A stretch of 64,000 nt of DNA, from assembly GCF_004027225.2 (NCBI RefSeq), contig NC_044277.2, positions 102,293,725-102,357,724 on the forward strand, written 5' to 3'. Position 1 is the first letter of the stretch, and each line of letters opens with the position of its first letter. Below the pieces are notes generated by a model. The model saw only the letters and a list, made by a program, of their open reading frames with translations. It did no database searches and was not told where the DNA came from. The DNA comes from Strigops habroptila (taxonomy: Eukaryota; Chordata; Aves; Psittaciformes; Psittacidae). Positions 1 through 45,593 of this stretch are shown piece after piece. Made by a program: the position numbers and the translations under genes.

Positions 1-664
1 CATGGGAAGTGGAATTTTATATTCAGAGAAGTGTACTTTGGTCTCCCTTATAGTACAGGATGGGCAGAAGCAACCTTTTGAGGTAGTTGTTAATGTAAGT
101 TTTAAAGCTTTAATTTGGAAACAGCTCAGTAGCCACAACAATAGAAATGTTACTATCAGGTATCTCAGTGGGAAGGAAGAGAAGATGCTGCTCTAGATTG
201 TACTGGGTGATTTGTTCCCCCCAAAAAGCACCATGCTGTGCAGTATCAAGGGCCCAAGAACCACAGAATCTCCACGCTCTGTACACAGCAGTCAGACCTG
301 GGTATATTGTGGTGGTTTGGTGAACCAGCACATTCTCCTGGTGGCTGCTTCTTCCACTGCATTATCCAGAAATTCATTGTTTAAAAAAAGCCAAGTTTCC
401 CTGTGGTTGCAGATAGAAAATATGAACCAGATGTAAATCCCAGATCTGCAGACAGCCAGAAACAATAGCTCCTGTGGAGATCATTTTCCTTGAAGTGAAT
501 AAAGACAGTCTCTGCTCTGAAACCCAAAAACCTGGCAATTAGAACTGGCGGTAAATGTCACTGCTGAAGAAAGCTCAGGGGTGCTGGGTCCCTGGCAGTG
601 TCTGTCCCCATGTCATTCTCCTCAGGTCCAGGTGCTGCCTCAGCTTTGTCACTGGGTGTCTGCA

Positions 665-712
665 GTTACTCAAAGTAACTTTGAATTAGTTACTCAAAGT
701 AACTTCAAATTA
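665..712. repeat. Two tandem 24-bp units, each with an inverted repeat
   Basis: Two adjacent copies differing at two bases near their ends. Each contains GTTACTCAAAGTAAC, a perfect inverted repeat with a 3-base loop. Confidence 0.8.
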
Positions 713-3700
713 GTCGGAGGGGAAACCAACTTTCTGGTACAAGTACTATGTACTGCATTAAAAGGGGGGTGAGGTTTTAGGTTTTTCTCTCTTTGTAGCA
801 TCTCTCCAGCAGTCGAGTAGTTTAAATCATCGGTGTTCATCCTTTCTCCTGTGATGCATCAAGTGAATCATTAACTTCAAAAAGGTGGCTTTGAATATCA
901 TTCCCTGTTGCAGATTTTTTCTGGCCTTCATAGATCCTAAAAGCTGCATGTGTGGAGATGCCTTAAGCATTTATTCAGACCGCTTCAGTCTTTTTATTCA
1001 TGTCTTACCTTAAAGCATGAGAAAAGGTCACTTGCTAAATCTGTATGGTAACGTATTAAGCACACTTGCAAATGTTGCAAGGCTGCACCAGGAATTTACT
1101 TTTTGCATGTTTTCTAAATCAAATTACATTATGTCTTGTGGAGTTCTTATAAAATTTGAACATTAAAAAGTGAAACTTCATACTTTCAAAAACAGAAGTG
1201 AGACAAAACCCACATTCGTTTAGGATAACAGATAGGGAAATGCCGCAGACAAATCTATCATTTCATGGCAGCCTGGAAAGCACCACCAAATTAGACTAGG
1301 AGAGCCAAGAGCACTGTTTCCATTGCACAAATACCTGATTTTATAACCGCTTTCTCCATTTTATAAGAATAGCTGGATGAAATAAGGAGGTCTTTCCTTT
1401 TCTCATGCTGGCTGTGCTTAAAACTGTCATTTGCTAGACTTTGGAGAAGGAAGCTGAGCTGGCAAGTCTCTTGAGCCCTGATTGTCTTGAATTTCTCCTG
1501 TGTTACATTGCAAACATTGCTGAGCAAGAGCTGTGCGTGGCTTCGTAGATAGGGACAGCTTTTAGCTGCATAGGGCAATGCTTTGGACCTTGTATGTGTA
1601 TATACACATACCGCTTCTCCAGAACAGTGGTGCTTACTCCCTTTTGGAAATTAAGACCTTTTGAGTTGCCCTATATCAAAATTTTTGGGCCTTGTTTGAT
1701 CCAAGTTGATCGTGTGTTAACTGGAATGAACTTTCATCTGTCCATCATGGCATAGGCAAGGCAGGGAGGTGCATGAATCAGTGGCTTTCCTGTTTCTTCT
1801 GCTACCTGGTCCATCTTGTATTCAAACTGGGCCGATCTGCATTTGGTAGTTTTGAGAAAATTCCTATTTCTGAGCACACTAGGAATGTGTTTTAGCATGC
1901 AGGAGATACCACAGTATGGTGGCGTGCATCACTGGTATTGCCACATGAAACATGCCCACCTCCTTGCATGTTAAATAACTTGACATGAAACATTAAAATA
2001 AGGCCACATTATAACTTGACTGTTTTCCTCTGTTACCAATGACTAAGGCAGGGCCTCCCAAAAATATCTGGGCCTCAGGGGGTAGGAGGCAGACCTTTTG
2101 ACTCCACAGCTTGCTATGCATGTTGCTGTTTGTGCAGCAGCTGTTAAAGGAGCTTTGTGCCTTGTCTCCACTGCAGCTCTTAGGAAGTAGGATCAGGAAA
2201 TGGAAGGGCCGGATAGATGAATTTGTGGAAGAAATCGTGGTACATTTTTAGCTGCTGTTCAATGGTGCAAAAGCTTGATTTTAAAGCCTGCTGGGCAGGG
2301 TCCTTTCCTTATGGAGGATGCAAGAAAAAAAACCTGAAGTTCTGACTGAACAGGAGAAACTTGAAAAGAAGTGGTGTATGAGGTTAGAGATGCAGATTCT
2401 CTCGCATTGAGTGCTGAAGAGCTGAAACTTGTGAGAAGCCCGAGCTGCTTGGCAAACCCTCCTTGCTGTAACCTGGTATTATAGCAGTGATGTGCATTGG
2501 GGTGAATATGTGAAGCAGCAGCTTCTTTTGTAGGAGGAAGAAGGAGGGCTATGAGGATTAGTACGATTAGATTGTCTCCATGTTGGGAGATAGAGCTAGG
2601 GCTAGTGTTTGTAGCATTTTATTATCTGTCTGAAGGAGCTGATCTGTCTGAAACCAGTTTTTTAGGGTTTTGGTTTTAGCTGGAGCAACTTTCCCCACGC
2701 TGATGTGCAGTTGAGGTTAGTTGAGCACTGATGCTGGGCTGGTGGCATGATGGTAAGATGGGAGGTGAAGTCCACAGCAGACAGGATCTGTCGTTGAATC
2801 ACACCTCCTTTTAACCATCCTTAGGCTTGTAAACACGTGGGAAGAGAAGGAATTAATGAGCGTAAAACCATCAAAGACAAAGTTGGCACAGGAACAAAAA
2901 GCATAAGCTGGACATAATTTGCTGAGATAAAGGCAAGTTGCAGGCGCTGCGATAAGTGACTGTGTGACAGACAGAAACGCAGTAAGTGACGTGACACAGT
3001 GCTTGCTGGCTCACTTCATGTCAGAGGCTCGCACCGTGTTAGCCCAAGGTCTGCATCTCTTTTACTGCCTCAGCATCTCAGCAGCCCCTGGACCTACTCG
3101 AGTAGCCAAGATGACAGACTGAATTTCTGGAGGATCTTCTGCAGCTTGGTTTGGTGAGCCATCCCTTGTCCGACAGAGTGATTTAGCCTAAAATGAAGCA
3201 AATTCGAGTCATAGTTTCCTGGACCTCAAACCCTCTACTTAAAACAGTCCACTTATGCAGCATTGGAGAAACAGCATAAAACCAAGAGGAACTGTACCTA
3301 GTAAGTGCATTGAGGGTCCTCTTAAAGGTGGTTTATGTTTAGGTGAAATAAAGTACAATGGGAGATTAATTTCTCAGGTAGCCCTTATTGGTGTTTCTGT
3401 TTGCTTATGCCGGGAGACTGGTTGTGGTTATCTGTCCTGAGAGGTCTCTTCACTGTGCTGAGTGTTAATCTGCCTGAATGTTAAGGGTAGGGCATGGGGA
3501 AAATAAGTACTCAGTATACTTGTATAACTTGTCATGTTGGAAGTTGGCAATCGTTTCCAGTCGGCCTTGTCTATACACCCCTCTGCAAAGCCATAGTCTT
3601 GTCAGTCCTTCTGCCTTTCAAAGCCCTGCTTTATGCTGCTTAAAAGAACTGAAAGGTACTTTTTAAAATTCCTGGTAACACTGGATTTCTCATCTAACTT

Positions 3701-6374
3701 TCTCCAGGCATTAAAACGACAGTTAAAAAACCTTAGGCTGCCTACCTATCTAGCCCCCATATAGTTGGGGCTTTAAAAATGCCTTTACTGTTTGTGAGGC
3801 TTTGAGTAAATCATGAGTTGCCTTGTGCTGCTGGCATTTAGCTCCTGCACTGAGGTCCTGATCTTTTACCATGGCCCAGCAGCTGGCAGAGCAGCTCAGA
3901 GAAGAGGGTAGCAGCAGTCGCTGTGCTTCCCTGATCCTGAGCAATAAAGCTTGTCACTGGGCTGGTCCCCAGCTGTAATTTATAGCAGCCTGGCTGTTGC
4001 TGCTGGTCCTGGCTGCCAGTGGCCGCAAGGGCCTGCTGAGAGGGCTGTGGATGAGCAAGGATGAAGCAAGCTGTGGACTTGGCCCTCTCTCTCCCTGCTT
4101 ATGCCTGCCTCAGCAGGGAGGCTGGAGAGAGGAGTGTGGAAGCGGCTTTGCCAGCTCTCTGCTGTTGGAAGACCTTCAAGCTTTGGGAGATGTTCCCAAC
4201 TCCAGCTTTGTGGAGTTAAATACAGCACTGTAACAGACAGCAATTGCATCTCACCCAAGAATTTGGGACTTAAGGCTCAACCCTGTGGCATGAAAACATT
4301 GGTACACACCAGCTTTTCTGAGTAGGAACAGGGAGCATAATAATGCAGCACTTCTAATACAGTCATCTTGAATGGCTTCTCTTATGTCGTACTGAGTGTG
4401 ATGAATTTGAGGGCATAAAAATACTCTGCTTGCTTGTTTCTGTTTTGCAGCTCTCTCTCAAATGGTAAAGCTCTTGCTATAGCCAGTTTTTTATAACTTG
4501 GCTTAGAAGGGAGAGGGAAGAGGTGACATAGATAACAGCATGCCATTCAATGGAGAGTAATGTTTGGTAGTGGAGAGAGAATAGTGCTCGTTTGGTGTAT
4601 AATGTCACAAATTGCTTCATATTTAACTGCATGTAGAGAGATTGTTCTGGAAGTATTTTGCAAATTACTCAGAACAATGTCAACTCCAGTAATTGGTTGC
4701 ATTCAGTATAAATATTGTGAGTTACTCATTACCACCAACAGAAAACAGTAATTCTTGTATCTTACACCTTCTCTGTTTTTAAACGAAACTTGGAAGGACC
4801 AACCACTCCTTCCTCCTGCCAAATTATGCACTGTGGAGTTCAGTCCATGAAAATTTATTGTTGCACTTGATGTAAATTGCATCTAATGGGCAGATGACTC
4901 ATGGCTGTGCTGACAGCCAGCATCACATCCTAAAGGCACATAAGAGCAGGTTGGAAGCAAAAGCATAATAAGCAAGGCTTATCTCCAATTTCCCTTTCAT
5001 GTGACAGTTTTCTTCTCAGTGCTAGGTTACACAAGTCCTGGGATGCCGTTGTTTGCTCAGGTCACTTGTAGTGTGGTTATAGTGGCCTTAAATTGTCCTA
5101 GCTATTGTTCCCAATGACTTTTGAACACAAGCAAAGTGAATCCTTTTTGATTTCCAAACAATATTAAGAGGTTTACTTAAGCAATGACTTAACATGCTTC
5201 ATTGCTTTTCTTGCAAACATCAGTTATTTTAAGTTTGTAATAAGCTTCATGGCGTATGCCAGGATTGCAGAATTGCAGCTGGCTATTGATAACATTGCTC
5301 TCCATTATGGACCAGCAAGTCTCGCTTTCTCCTGTAGTGCAATGACAGTCACTGTATGGCAGGGCCAAGGATTGAGGGATACAGGTGAGGGCAGATCTGA
5401 TCATTTAGCAGGATTTGAAGGACTAGTGTAAGCTTCATATGGGGGAACAAGCCATTAAGATCCAGTTCCTGTAGTTCCCACTCTGCTGATAAAATTAACT
5501 GGGAGAGGTAGGAATGCTGCAATCAGAATTGGGGAGCATCATCTCATGGAATTCCTGTGTTCCTAAGTCTCCTGTAGCTGGATGCTTGGTTGCAATTAGT
5601 TGGATTGGGGATCAGTTTTCATTATGTATAATCTAATGCCTATGGGCCAGCCCTAACCTGGAGGCATTAACATGATGTAACTAGTAGGTTAGCATTTGGT
5701 CGCACTGGGAAGCTAAACCGGTTTGGAATGCAGATGAAGAGGAATTTCTGCCCTGCTGTGGAACCTGTCAAGGCTGATGTGGAGAATCCAGCTTTGCACT
5801 GGAGCGAGTCCAAACCCCTCTCTTCCACTCTGGTTATGAAGTACAAGGTAAATAAAAACATAATCGTTAATTTGCGGAAGGGCTCTTGGAGCCTTTAGAA
5901 GAGAGGAAGATGACAGCTATGGAGTGGGAATATCTGGAACTACGATAGCATTTGTTAAGCTACTGGCAAGAAAGTTTGCTCTAGCCTTCTGTAACTTCAT
6001 TTAAAATGTGATATAATTACTGTTTATGCTACAGTCTAAAGCTGCTTCCTGTTTCCAGTATAGTAATTATGCCAGAGGCACACCATTTATTCAGAGTGTA
6101 TCAGCTCAGGATATGGCCATTACCACATTAATAGGAAGTACCTTCAAATTGTTATACTTGGCAATAACTGTATCCTGGAGTAACAAATCTCTCGCCATTC
6201 AGCTTGTGAGTTTATAAGCGTCTCCTGATGCGAATAAACAGGAAAGCACCATTCCTTGCTCCCCCCAAATCATTGCTTTAAATGCAATGAATTAATCTGA
6301 AAGATGATTTTAAAGGAGGACCTGATTTGAAGATACTGCTGGTGACACCAGTATGTGCTAAACGAAGGGATCTG

Positions 6375-6487
6375 TGTTCAAGGCCAGGTTTGAGCAACCT
6401 GATCTAGTGGAAGGTGTCCCTGCCTGTTGCAGGGGGGTTGGAACTAGATGAGCTTTAAGGTCCCTTCCAACCTGAACCATTCTGCAG
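6375..6487 (+). mobile_element. CR1 LINE 3'-end fragment
   Basis: Matches the familiar avian CR1 3' region: GTTCAAGGCCAGG, AACCTGATCTAGTGGAAGG, then the TTGGAACTAGATGA and CCTTCCAACC boxes. Confidence 0.9.
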
Positions 6488-9400
6488 TTGTATGATCTGT
6501 ATTCACCCAGTGTTACTGCTGCTTGATATGTGCCTGGTGGTGTTGCAGTGGGTGACACAATGCAAATACACTGGGATGAGGAATGGGAAAGCTGGAAGTT
6601 GCCTTTATAGTACAGTGAGTCCAAAACAGAGTCATTGTCCTCAAGCAGTTTGCTGCCTATCCGTTTTGCTGCTCTGGGGTGGAGTATACCATGCTGGGGT
6701 GAGTAATGGCCTTTACAGAGGGTTGGTTGCCAGGAGGAAATGCCACATCAAGTGGTGATTTAATTCTGTAGCTTGACTTGGATATTTGGCAGTGAGTGGT
6801 GTTGGCCTCCTGAATTTCTTATTGTAGCAACAACTTGGTTTAATTTCTTGAACCAGCCTGAAGCACCATATTTACTGACTTTTGTTTCCAATGTGAAAAT
6901 ATGTAAATTTTAATTAATCCAAGCTGAAGTTAAAAAGAAAACAAGGTTCTGTATTGGAGGGGGTTAAGGGACTGGAGTCCTTTGGCTCTTTTTTCCTATG
7001 GGATGCAATCTGCATGCTTGTTTCACCACTGCTTGCACTCCAAGGTGGCACAGATTGCTCTGTTGTGGTAGGATGGTCTGGTGATACTGAATGTGTGCTT
7101 CTTTCTGGCTGTTCTTGCTACATCAGTGAAACCTGCCTGAGTTTTTGTGAACTCTGAAGCACGTAATGGTTGAGACTTCATCCTCAGTTCTGCTTAAAAA
7201 CCTCATTGGCACTTCCTTCATTGCTGAGCGTGGTCTGCTTTGGGGGGTCGGTGAGCTACACACACTGCCGTGCTGGCAGAGGAAGCTTGGAAAGGCTGTG
7301 TACAGTACTGCATGGCCCAGCTTAATGGGGAATCACTCCAGCATCCTGGGCTGCCTTGGAGTACAGATGGAAGAGGAAATTACTGCTACTGCATCCATCT
7401 TCAGTAAGAGGAACAATAACCTCGGTGCATGCTATTCCTTTCCTGTAACCTGGAACTGGCAGGCATCTTTGAAAGGGTCTTGTGTGTCCCGGCTGTCGCA
7501 GCAGAACTGATTGTCTGGATAAACATTTCCAGGAGGATTGGAGAGTTTCCTGAACACCCTCTGTTCCCTCTGAAGTAGTACTGGTGCAAGGGGGGATTCC
7601 TGGAGGTGTCTGTGTCTGTGCCAAGCACATTTCACACCATGTGAGCCAGCTCCTTACCTAAGCAGCAGCAGACTTAAGCACATGAAGCCCTGAGAACACT
7701 GCCCACGGGGCTGAATCCCTAAGGTATCTTCTGCCTAAAAATACTTGTAGGAAGCTTTTCTGTTTCCTTCCTGTTAGGGACTGCGAATGCTTTGTGGGAG
7801 TGCAGGGGTTAGTCAGGTTTGTATTTCTGATGGTGTTTAACTCTCTACAGCTTCAATTGTATTGGATTTGGCCAATGGATGCTAATGGGGGGAGCAGTGT
7901 AGCTACATGCTTAATGCTGTATTTAATCCCTTCAGGTCCCTCCATTTACTTAAGAGCCTCCATCCACTGCAGTGCTGATGCTTTCTTGTTCAAGGGCTGC
8001 AGTTGTTAATTGCAGGAAGAAAACAGAATAATGCTTCTCGAGGGGAAAGCTCACTCACTCCTAAACATACCTTAAAGTATGTGGCTAATGTAAAATGAGC
8101 AGGACTGGAAAAGACTGGCAGCAGTTGTTTTAAGCTTGTCTTATTGCAGCATCACTGTCAGAGCTTCTTACTTACTGCTTTGAATCCCATTCTGCTATTC
8201 ACTCAGCTTCTCAAGGCTATCATATGTTTTCATATAGAATCTTCATGCTTCATTGTTTCTATATAGATCCAAGTGTTCTTGATCATTAAAGCAAATTAGT
8301 ATTTTCCTATACTCTTACACTTGTGCTTCAGACAGGGATTAGGCTCCAAGATGGCCACTTGTTTGAAGTCTACGGGCTGCTGTGAGCTGTAGTTTGCTGT
8401 TAAAATCTTTAGTGGGACTGTCGTACAGACAGTCTTTGTTCACCTTTTGTTCTGTTGTATGCTGGAGAAAGACTTGCCATGCCCATGTCCTACACTGAGT
8501 GTTGGGAAGAATCTAACAAATGCTAATGTTGGAGAGGATGTGTTTAAAATTATCCTGGCTTAGAACTGGCAGTGGCCCAGGCTCTTCTTCAGAAGAGCAA
8601 AGCTAGGAAGATTTCCAGGGCCTGACCAGGGCTCTTTGGCCAGGCCACCGCACCAGGTCTATTCTCATGATGTACAAGGGAGGAGAGAAAAAACAGCTTT
8701 TTTGACTTTGTGTGAAAGGATTTGGAATATTTGCCGAAGGCAGTGGAGGGAGAATCTGCTTGTTTGGGTTTTTTTTCCTCCCTCCTTCCCCCCGCCCCAT
8801 TCCATGCAGGTGGTTGCCATTAAGGTGAGTTGCCATGTGTTGTGAATTGCTATCTGTGCACTGGCATCTGTGCCCCAGGCAGCTGCTTTGCCTGCAGCCT
8901 TTCTCGAGATGCCTCCTGCATCTGCTGTGGCCTTGCATGGTTTCCTGGCCAGTGCAATCTTAGCAACCATGTTGATGAATGTGGGTGTCAGCTACAAAGG
9001 TGTTTCTCTTGGCTTTGCGTGGGGAAGCAGCCTGTGAAAATAAGCTGTAAAACTTCAAAGTGTGTTTGGAGTGTAAGTAACGTTCCCCTCAAGGATGGAG
9101 AAGTGCTGCTGTTAACTGAACAAACCAGAGGTTTTTTGGGGGGTAGAAAGGGGATAACACAATAACTTTCATAGCAAGTGCTGCATGTTTGTGTGTGTTC
9201 ATTGTCTTTGGTCAAAATAAAAAAATAAAGGAGACTTTCACTGGAGTTGAGGCAGTTGTGTGGCCCCACTTTCCCATTCTCATCTCTCTTGTACCAGCTC
9301 TGCTTGCCTGAGCCTTGGTAATATGGTTCAGTTCATTAAGCCACAAACAACCAATGTTTCTTCTAATGTCTGAATTTTCACCAGTGTATTGAGCTAAACT

Positions 9401-9906
9401 GATTTCTTGAGGAAGTGTGTGAACTCCTCTAAGGCTGGAGAGCAGCAAAACTCGGGGAAGTATAGGATGTGTTCAGAGGTGGTGAGATAAGATCAACTCA
9501 CTGTCTCTTGAAATCTCTCCCCTAAAAGTGTGGAATCATAGAATCATGTGTATCAGACCAGTGTTAGGTTCTGTTTTCATATTTTTAGCTAACTTAAGAA
9601 CCAGGGGCAAACCACTTTCCTTGGGGTTTTTGAGTGCACATTCTGATAAGTTTTTGAATTATTTTTTTTTCCTGTGCATAAAATGTCTTAGTACTTAAAT
9701 GTCACTAGCTATAAATCATTCAAATGCCGCTTGGTGTCTACTGAAGTTACTATTGGTGTTAAGTCCCTACTGCTTCAGCATGCTTGGAAGCAGGAGGTGC
9801 TAATATAAGAAACGAAATATAAGAATTAATAACCCTTTAATGTATTTTTGTTTGTTGAAGGAAAGATTTAATGACTTCCACTAATTGTTGCTTTATCTTT
9901 CTGCAG

Positions 9907-43011
<33,105 letters not shown>

Positions 43012-43696
43012 ACAATGGTCCCAGGAGATGTTTCCCAACTGAGAACCCACATGTGCATATTCGTAATGCTTCTGTTAGCCTAAAAGAAAAAAAAAACCAC
43101 TACTGCCAAAGAATTGAACTACAGCCCCCTTCCTAGAAGCTTTAACATTTTCCTTAATAGGTTCACAAACCTTCCTGAAATTACCGATGGTGTTTACACC
43201 TTTTGTAAACAACTCTCATGTTTTTGTATCTGTCATCTCAAACATGCAGATCCAACACGTCATTGCCTGCATGTTCATTTTATTATTGCCTTACTTTAAA
43301 GAAAAATACTACTGAGTACGAAGCAGGGGGTTCCACTGCTCTGATGATCTTGCCTAAATGTTTGCTTACATGTGGTTTCATTTTTTTTCACTTGCTATTT
43401 TTGCACAAGTTTTAATACTGAATGGATCTTTTTTTTTTTTTTTTTTTGGTCCTTTACCTGCTCCTCCTATCTGAAACACCAATGTACATGTTGTTTGGGT
43501 CACCTGGAGTGCTGAGAAATCTGCTTCTCTTCAGCTGTGTGTTTTTAAAACTGCTGGTTTGAATGCTTGCACCTGAGAAAGCAAGCCAAGTCTTAACCCA
43601 CGGGAGGGAGAGCCGCCTTCCCTTGTGTTTGTGTTTTTGAGAAGTTCCTTGACTTTGAGGTGTTAGAAGTCAGCTTCCCTTTGTAAACTGCCTTAA

Positions 43697-43730
43697 TTTT
43701 ATTTTATTTTATTTTATTTTTTTTTATTAC
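43697..43730. repeat. (ATTTT)n run in OXSR1 3' UTR
   Basis: Five or so ATTTT units followed by a T tract. Confidence 0.85.
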
Positions 43731-43850
43731 CATTTTGGTTCTCTCCACATGAGTGCCAGGCGTGGCATGAGGGCTGAACCTTTCAATTTGCGTTAAAGCA
43801 GTCCTTCAACAAAACGTCTTTCATTCTGCATCTTAGATGTAGTCAGTTCT

Positions 43851-44193
43851 TGAAGCAGACCCACGAGGCATTGCTGTCTGGAATCTGGTCTTTCAGGTGA
43901 TCGACAAAATATTTGCGATCAGAGGGAGAGGAGATCTGTGTCACTCTGTGTTTGGAAACAATGCACTTCAAACTGTTCCTGAAGCCCAGTCTCTTATGCC
44001 TGGCTGCGTGAGTCCTCCCGACGTGTCTCCCAGTCCTTTGCAAACTGGTACCCGTGGAACCATCCCTGTCGTGTTTTACAGCAATAAAGAATCGCCAGTA
44101 GAGTGGTAGTACTGGGCAAGCGAGCGCCGGGCTGTGTCCCTCCTGCACTAGTCGCTCGGGTCGTCGGCCTTCCCGTCGGTCCGAGCCTCCACA
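43851..44193 (+). mobile_element. Solo-LTR-like repeat, copy 1 (343 bp), in OXSR1 3' UTR
   Basis: Same length and nearly the same sequence as the reverse complement of 59515-59857. It starts TGAAGCAG and ends CTCCACA (TG...CA). It has a late AATAAA (44083) followed by a CpG-rich tail of about 105 bases, the layout of U3-R-U5. No clear target-site duplication is visible and no retroviral gene adjoins it. The class is inferred; it could be another type of interspersed repeat. Confidence 0.6.
44083..44088 (+). terminator. AATAAA inside the LTR-like repeat of the OXSR1 UTR
   Basis: The hexamer is located as expected at the end of an LTR R region and is in sense orientation with OXSR1. It could give a transcript about 1.1 kb past the stop. 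Another AATAAA at 44335-44340 lies in the next repeat. Confidence 0.4.
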
Positions 44194-44274
44194 TTTGATC
44201 AGGATGTCACTGCAACCCTGTCACACACGTATTTAGCTTTTCTTTCTATGTGGTGTTGAAGTTGAGTTTCTACA

Positions 44275-44606
44275 TGAATAATATAAATTATACTCTGAGT
44301 TTGATAAGAGACACTTGTAATGCAATATGTGAATAATAAATGGTGTTGACTTTTTTTCCTACTGTTTCACAGTTGGCCTTTGTAACTGCTATTGGCTCTG
44401 GAGTGTTTTCTACACAGGAATTGTAAGTCTGTAATTTAACATGCAGATGGAAATGTGTTTTGTTTCCATCAGCCACAAACAATGCAGAAACAGAGCAGAA
44501 TGACTGAGTTCAATTAGGACTTCTTTTATTTCCAACTCTTCAGATGAACAATCTGTATTTATATATTGTTCTCTATGAGCAGCTGTGGAAGCTTCCTGAA
44601 TTATGC
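44275..44606. repeat. Dispersed repeat, copy 1 (about 330 bp)
   Basis: Direct repeat of 57702-58026 with only scattered differences and a few small indels, mainly near the 3' end. Both copies contain GAATAATAAATGG and CTGTTTCACAGTTGG. The family is unknown to me. It may be a second LTR type, since both copies start at a TG, but the ends are not convincing. Confidence 0.75.
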
Positions 44607-45587
44607 ATGTTCTTTTTATACTGCCCTTGATGCTTTTAGCCTCTAGGTGGATATTGGGTATGTCCCCATGGGCTATTTGCAGCCCTGTGGCTGGTGAGTG
44701 TGAAGGGGAGGGAGAGGAGAAAGAGGGTTTAGGAGCAAGAGCATATCAGGGTGCTGAGCAGATGCTTTCCAGTGCCCGGGAAGCGGGTGCCTGATACCAG
44801 GGAGTTGGTGGTAGCTGAGTTTGGCCAAGTGTGTGTGCGTACATGCGTGTGGCACCTCTGGTGCTTCCTCCTGTTGTCTGACACAAAGCACTCCCTATGA
44901 TGTCCCCCATTGAGCTTCTTGGCTTGGGAAGAACAGGCTGGCATCTTGTCGCCCTTTGCTTGATAGAGATGTATTGGAAACCCTTAGGATATGGAGATGA
45001 GATGGTCTTGGTACAGTATTATTTTCCCTTCTCTCTGCATGCCATGGGGACCTCCTTCATTCGTGTGCTGGTGCTGAGAAAGGTAGAGCTCAAACTGCTC
45101 AAATGGAACAATGCAGTGTCTATTTATTACGTTATTCCCCACCTTCCCAAAGCCAGGACTTTGAAGAGCTTGAGGTCACCCTAACCTAAGGCTCCTTAAT
45201 TCTTTAATGGAGAAAATAAGGAAGAAACATGTTTTTTGCTCTATAGATCTCCAGATGTTTTTGGGTAGGGATCCAAAATATTTACTTGGGCTATTACAGT
45301 GCTAGACAACTGTCTTTTCTGATGTTGTTCCAGTAAGTGCCAATGCTGTTCATAATTGTTTTCCAGTGTCATTAAGAATTTGGTTTTTGTGCAAATTTCT
45401 GATCTGAACCTGGAATCAGGTGGTAATTTTAAGTTAGTTCCTACTTTTGAGGACAATGCTCTGTTAATGAAAACGGATCCTCTTCACAATTTTGGTGTAT
45501 TGTAGATTATAATGAAAGATGTAAAATATTCAGGCTTTTTTCCTTTTTTGGACTTTGTATTTTACTGCATGTCTCTAATTTTTAATC

Positions 45588-45593
45588 AATAAA
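45588..45593 (+). terminator. OXSR1: Probable main poly(A) signal of OXSR1
   Basis: AATAAA followed within 20-50 bases by a strong GT-rich element (GTGTTTGGTGTGTGG), the classical downstream cleavage element. It is the last such signal before SLC22A13. Confidence 0.75.

Larger units (their letters stand above)
1..9906 (+). other. OXSR1: OXSR1 intron (3' part)
   Basis: I found no sequence for the missing kinase N-lobe on either strand, so this is taken as the 3' part of one intron. It holds a 24-bp tandem palindromic repeat (665-712), a CR1 fragment (6375-6487), a polypyrimidine stretch (8768-8802) and a CR1-tail-like scrap at 9533-9546. The rest is unremarkable. Confidence 0.8.

Noticed and set aside
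8810-8824. Possible 15-bp micro-exon reading VVAIK with pyrimidine tract, CAG acceptor and AAG|GTGAGT donor, recalling the kinase ATP-lysine motif
   Set aside because: About 100 residues of the kinase domain would have to be encoded between this and the HRD exon at 9907. None are found there, and human OXSR1 reads KVAIKRI in a longer exon. Chance match.
43843-44148. About 100-codon minus-strand frame conserved at 59560-59886, which could suggest a duplicated gene
   Set aside because: It is antisense within the 343-bp LTR-like repeat. Conservation comes from the repeat's recent spread, not from coding constraint.
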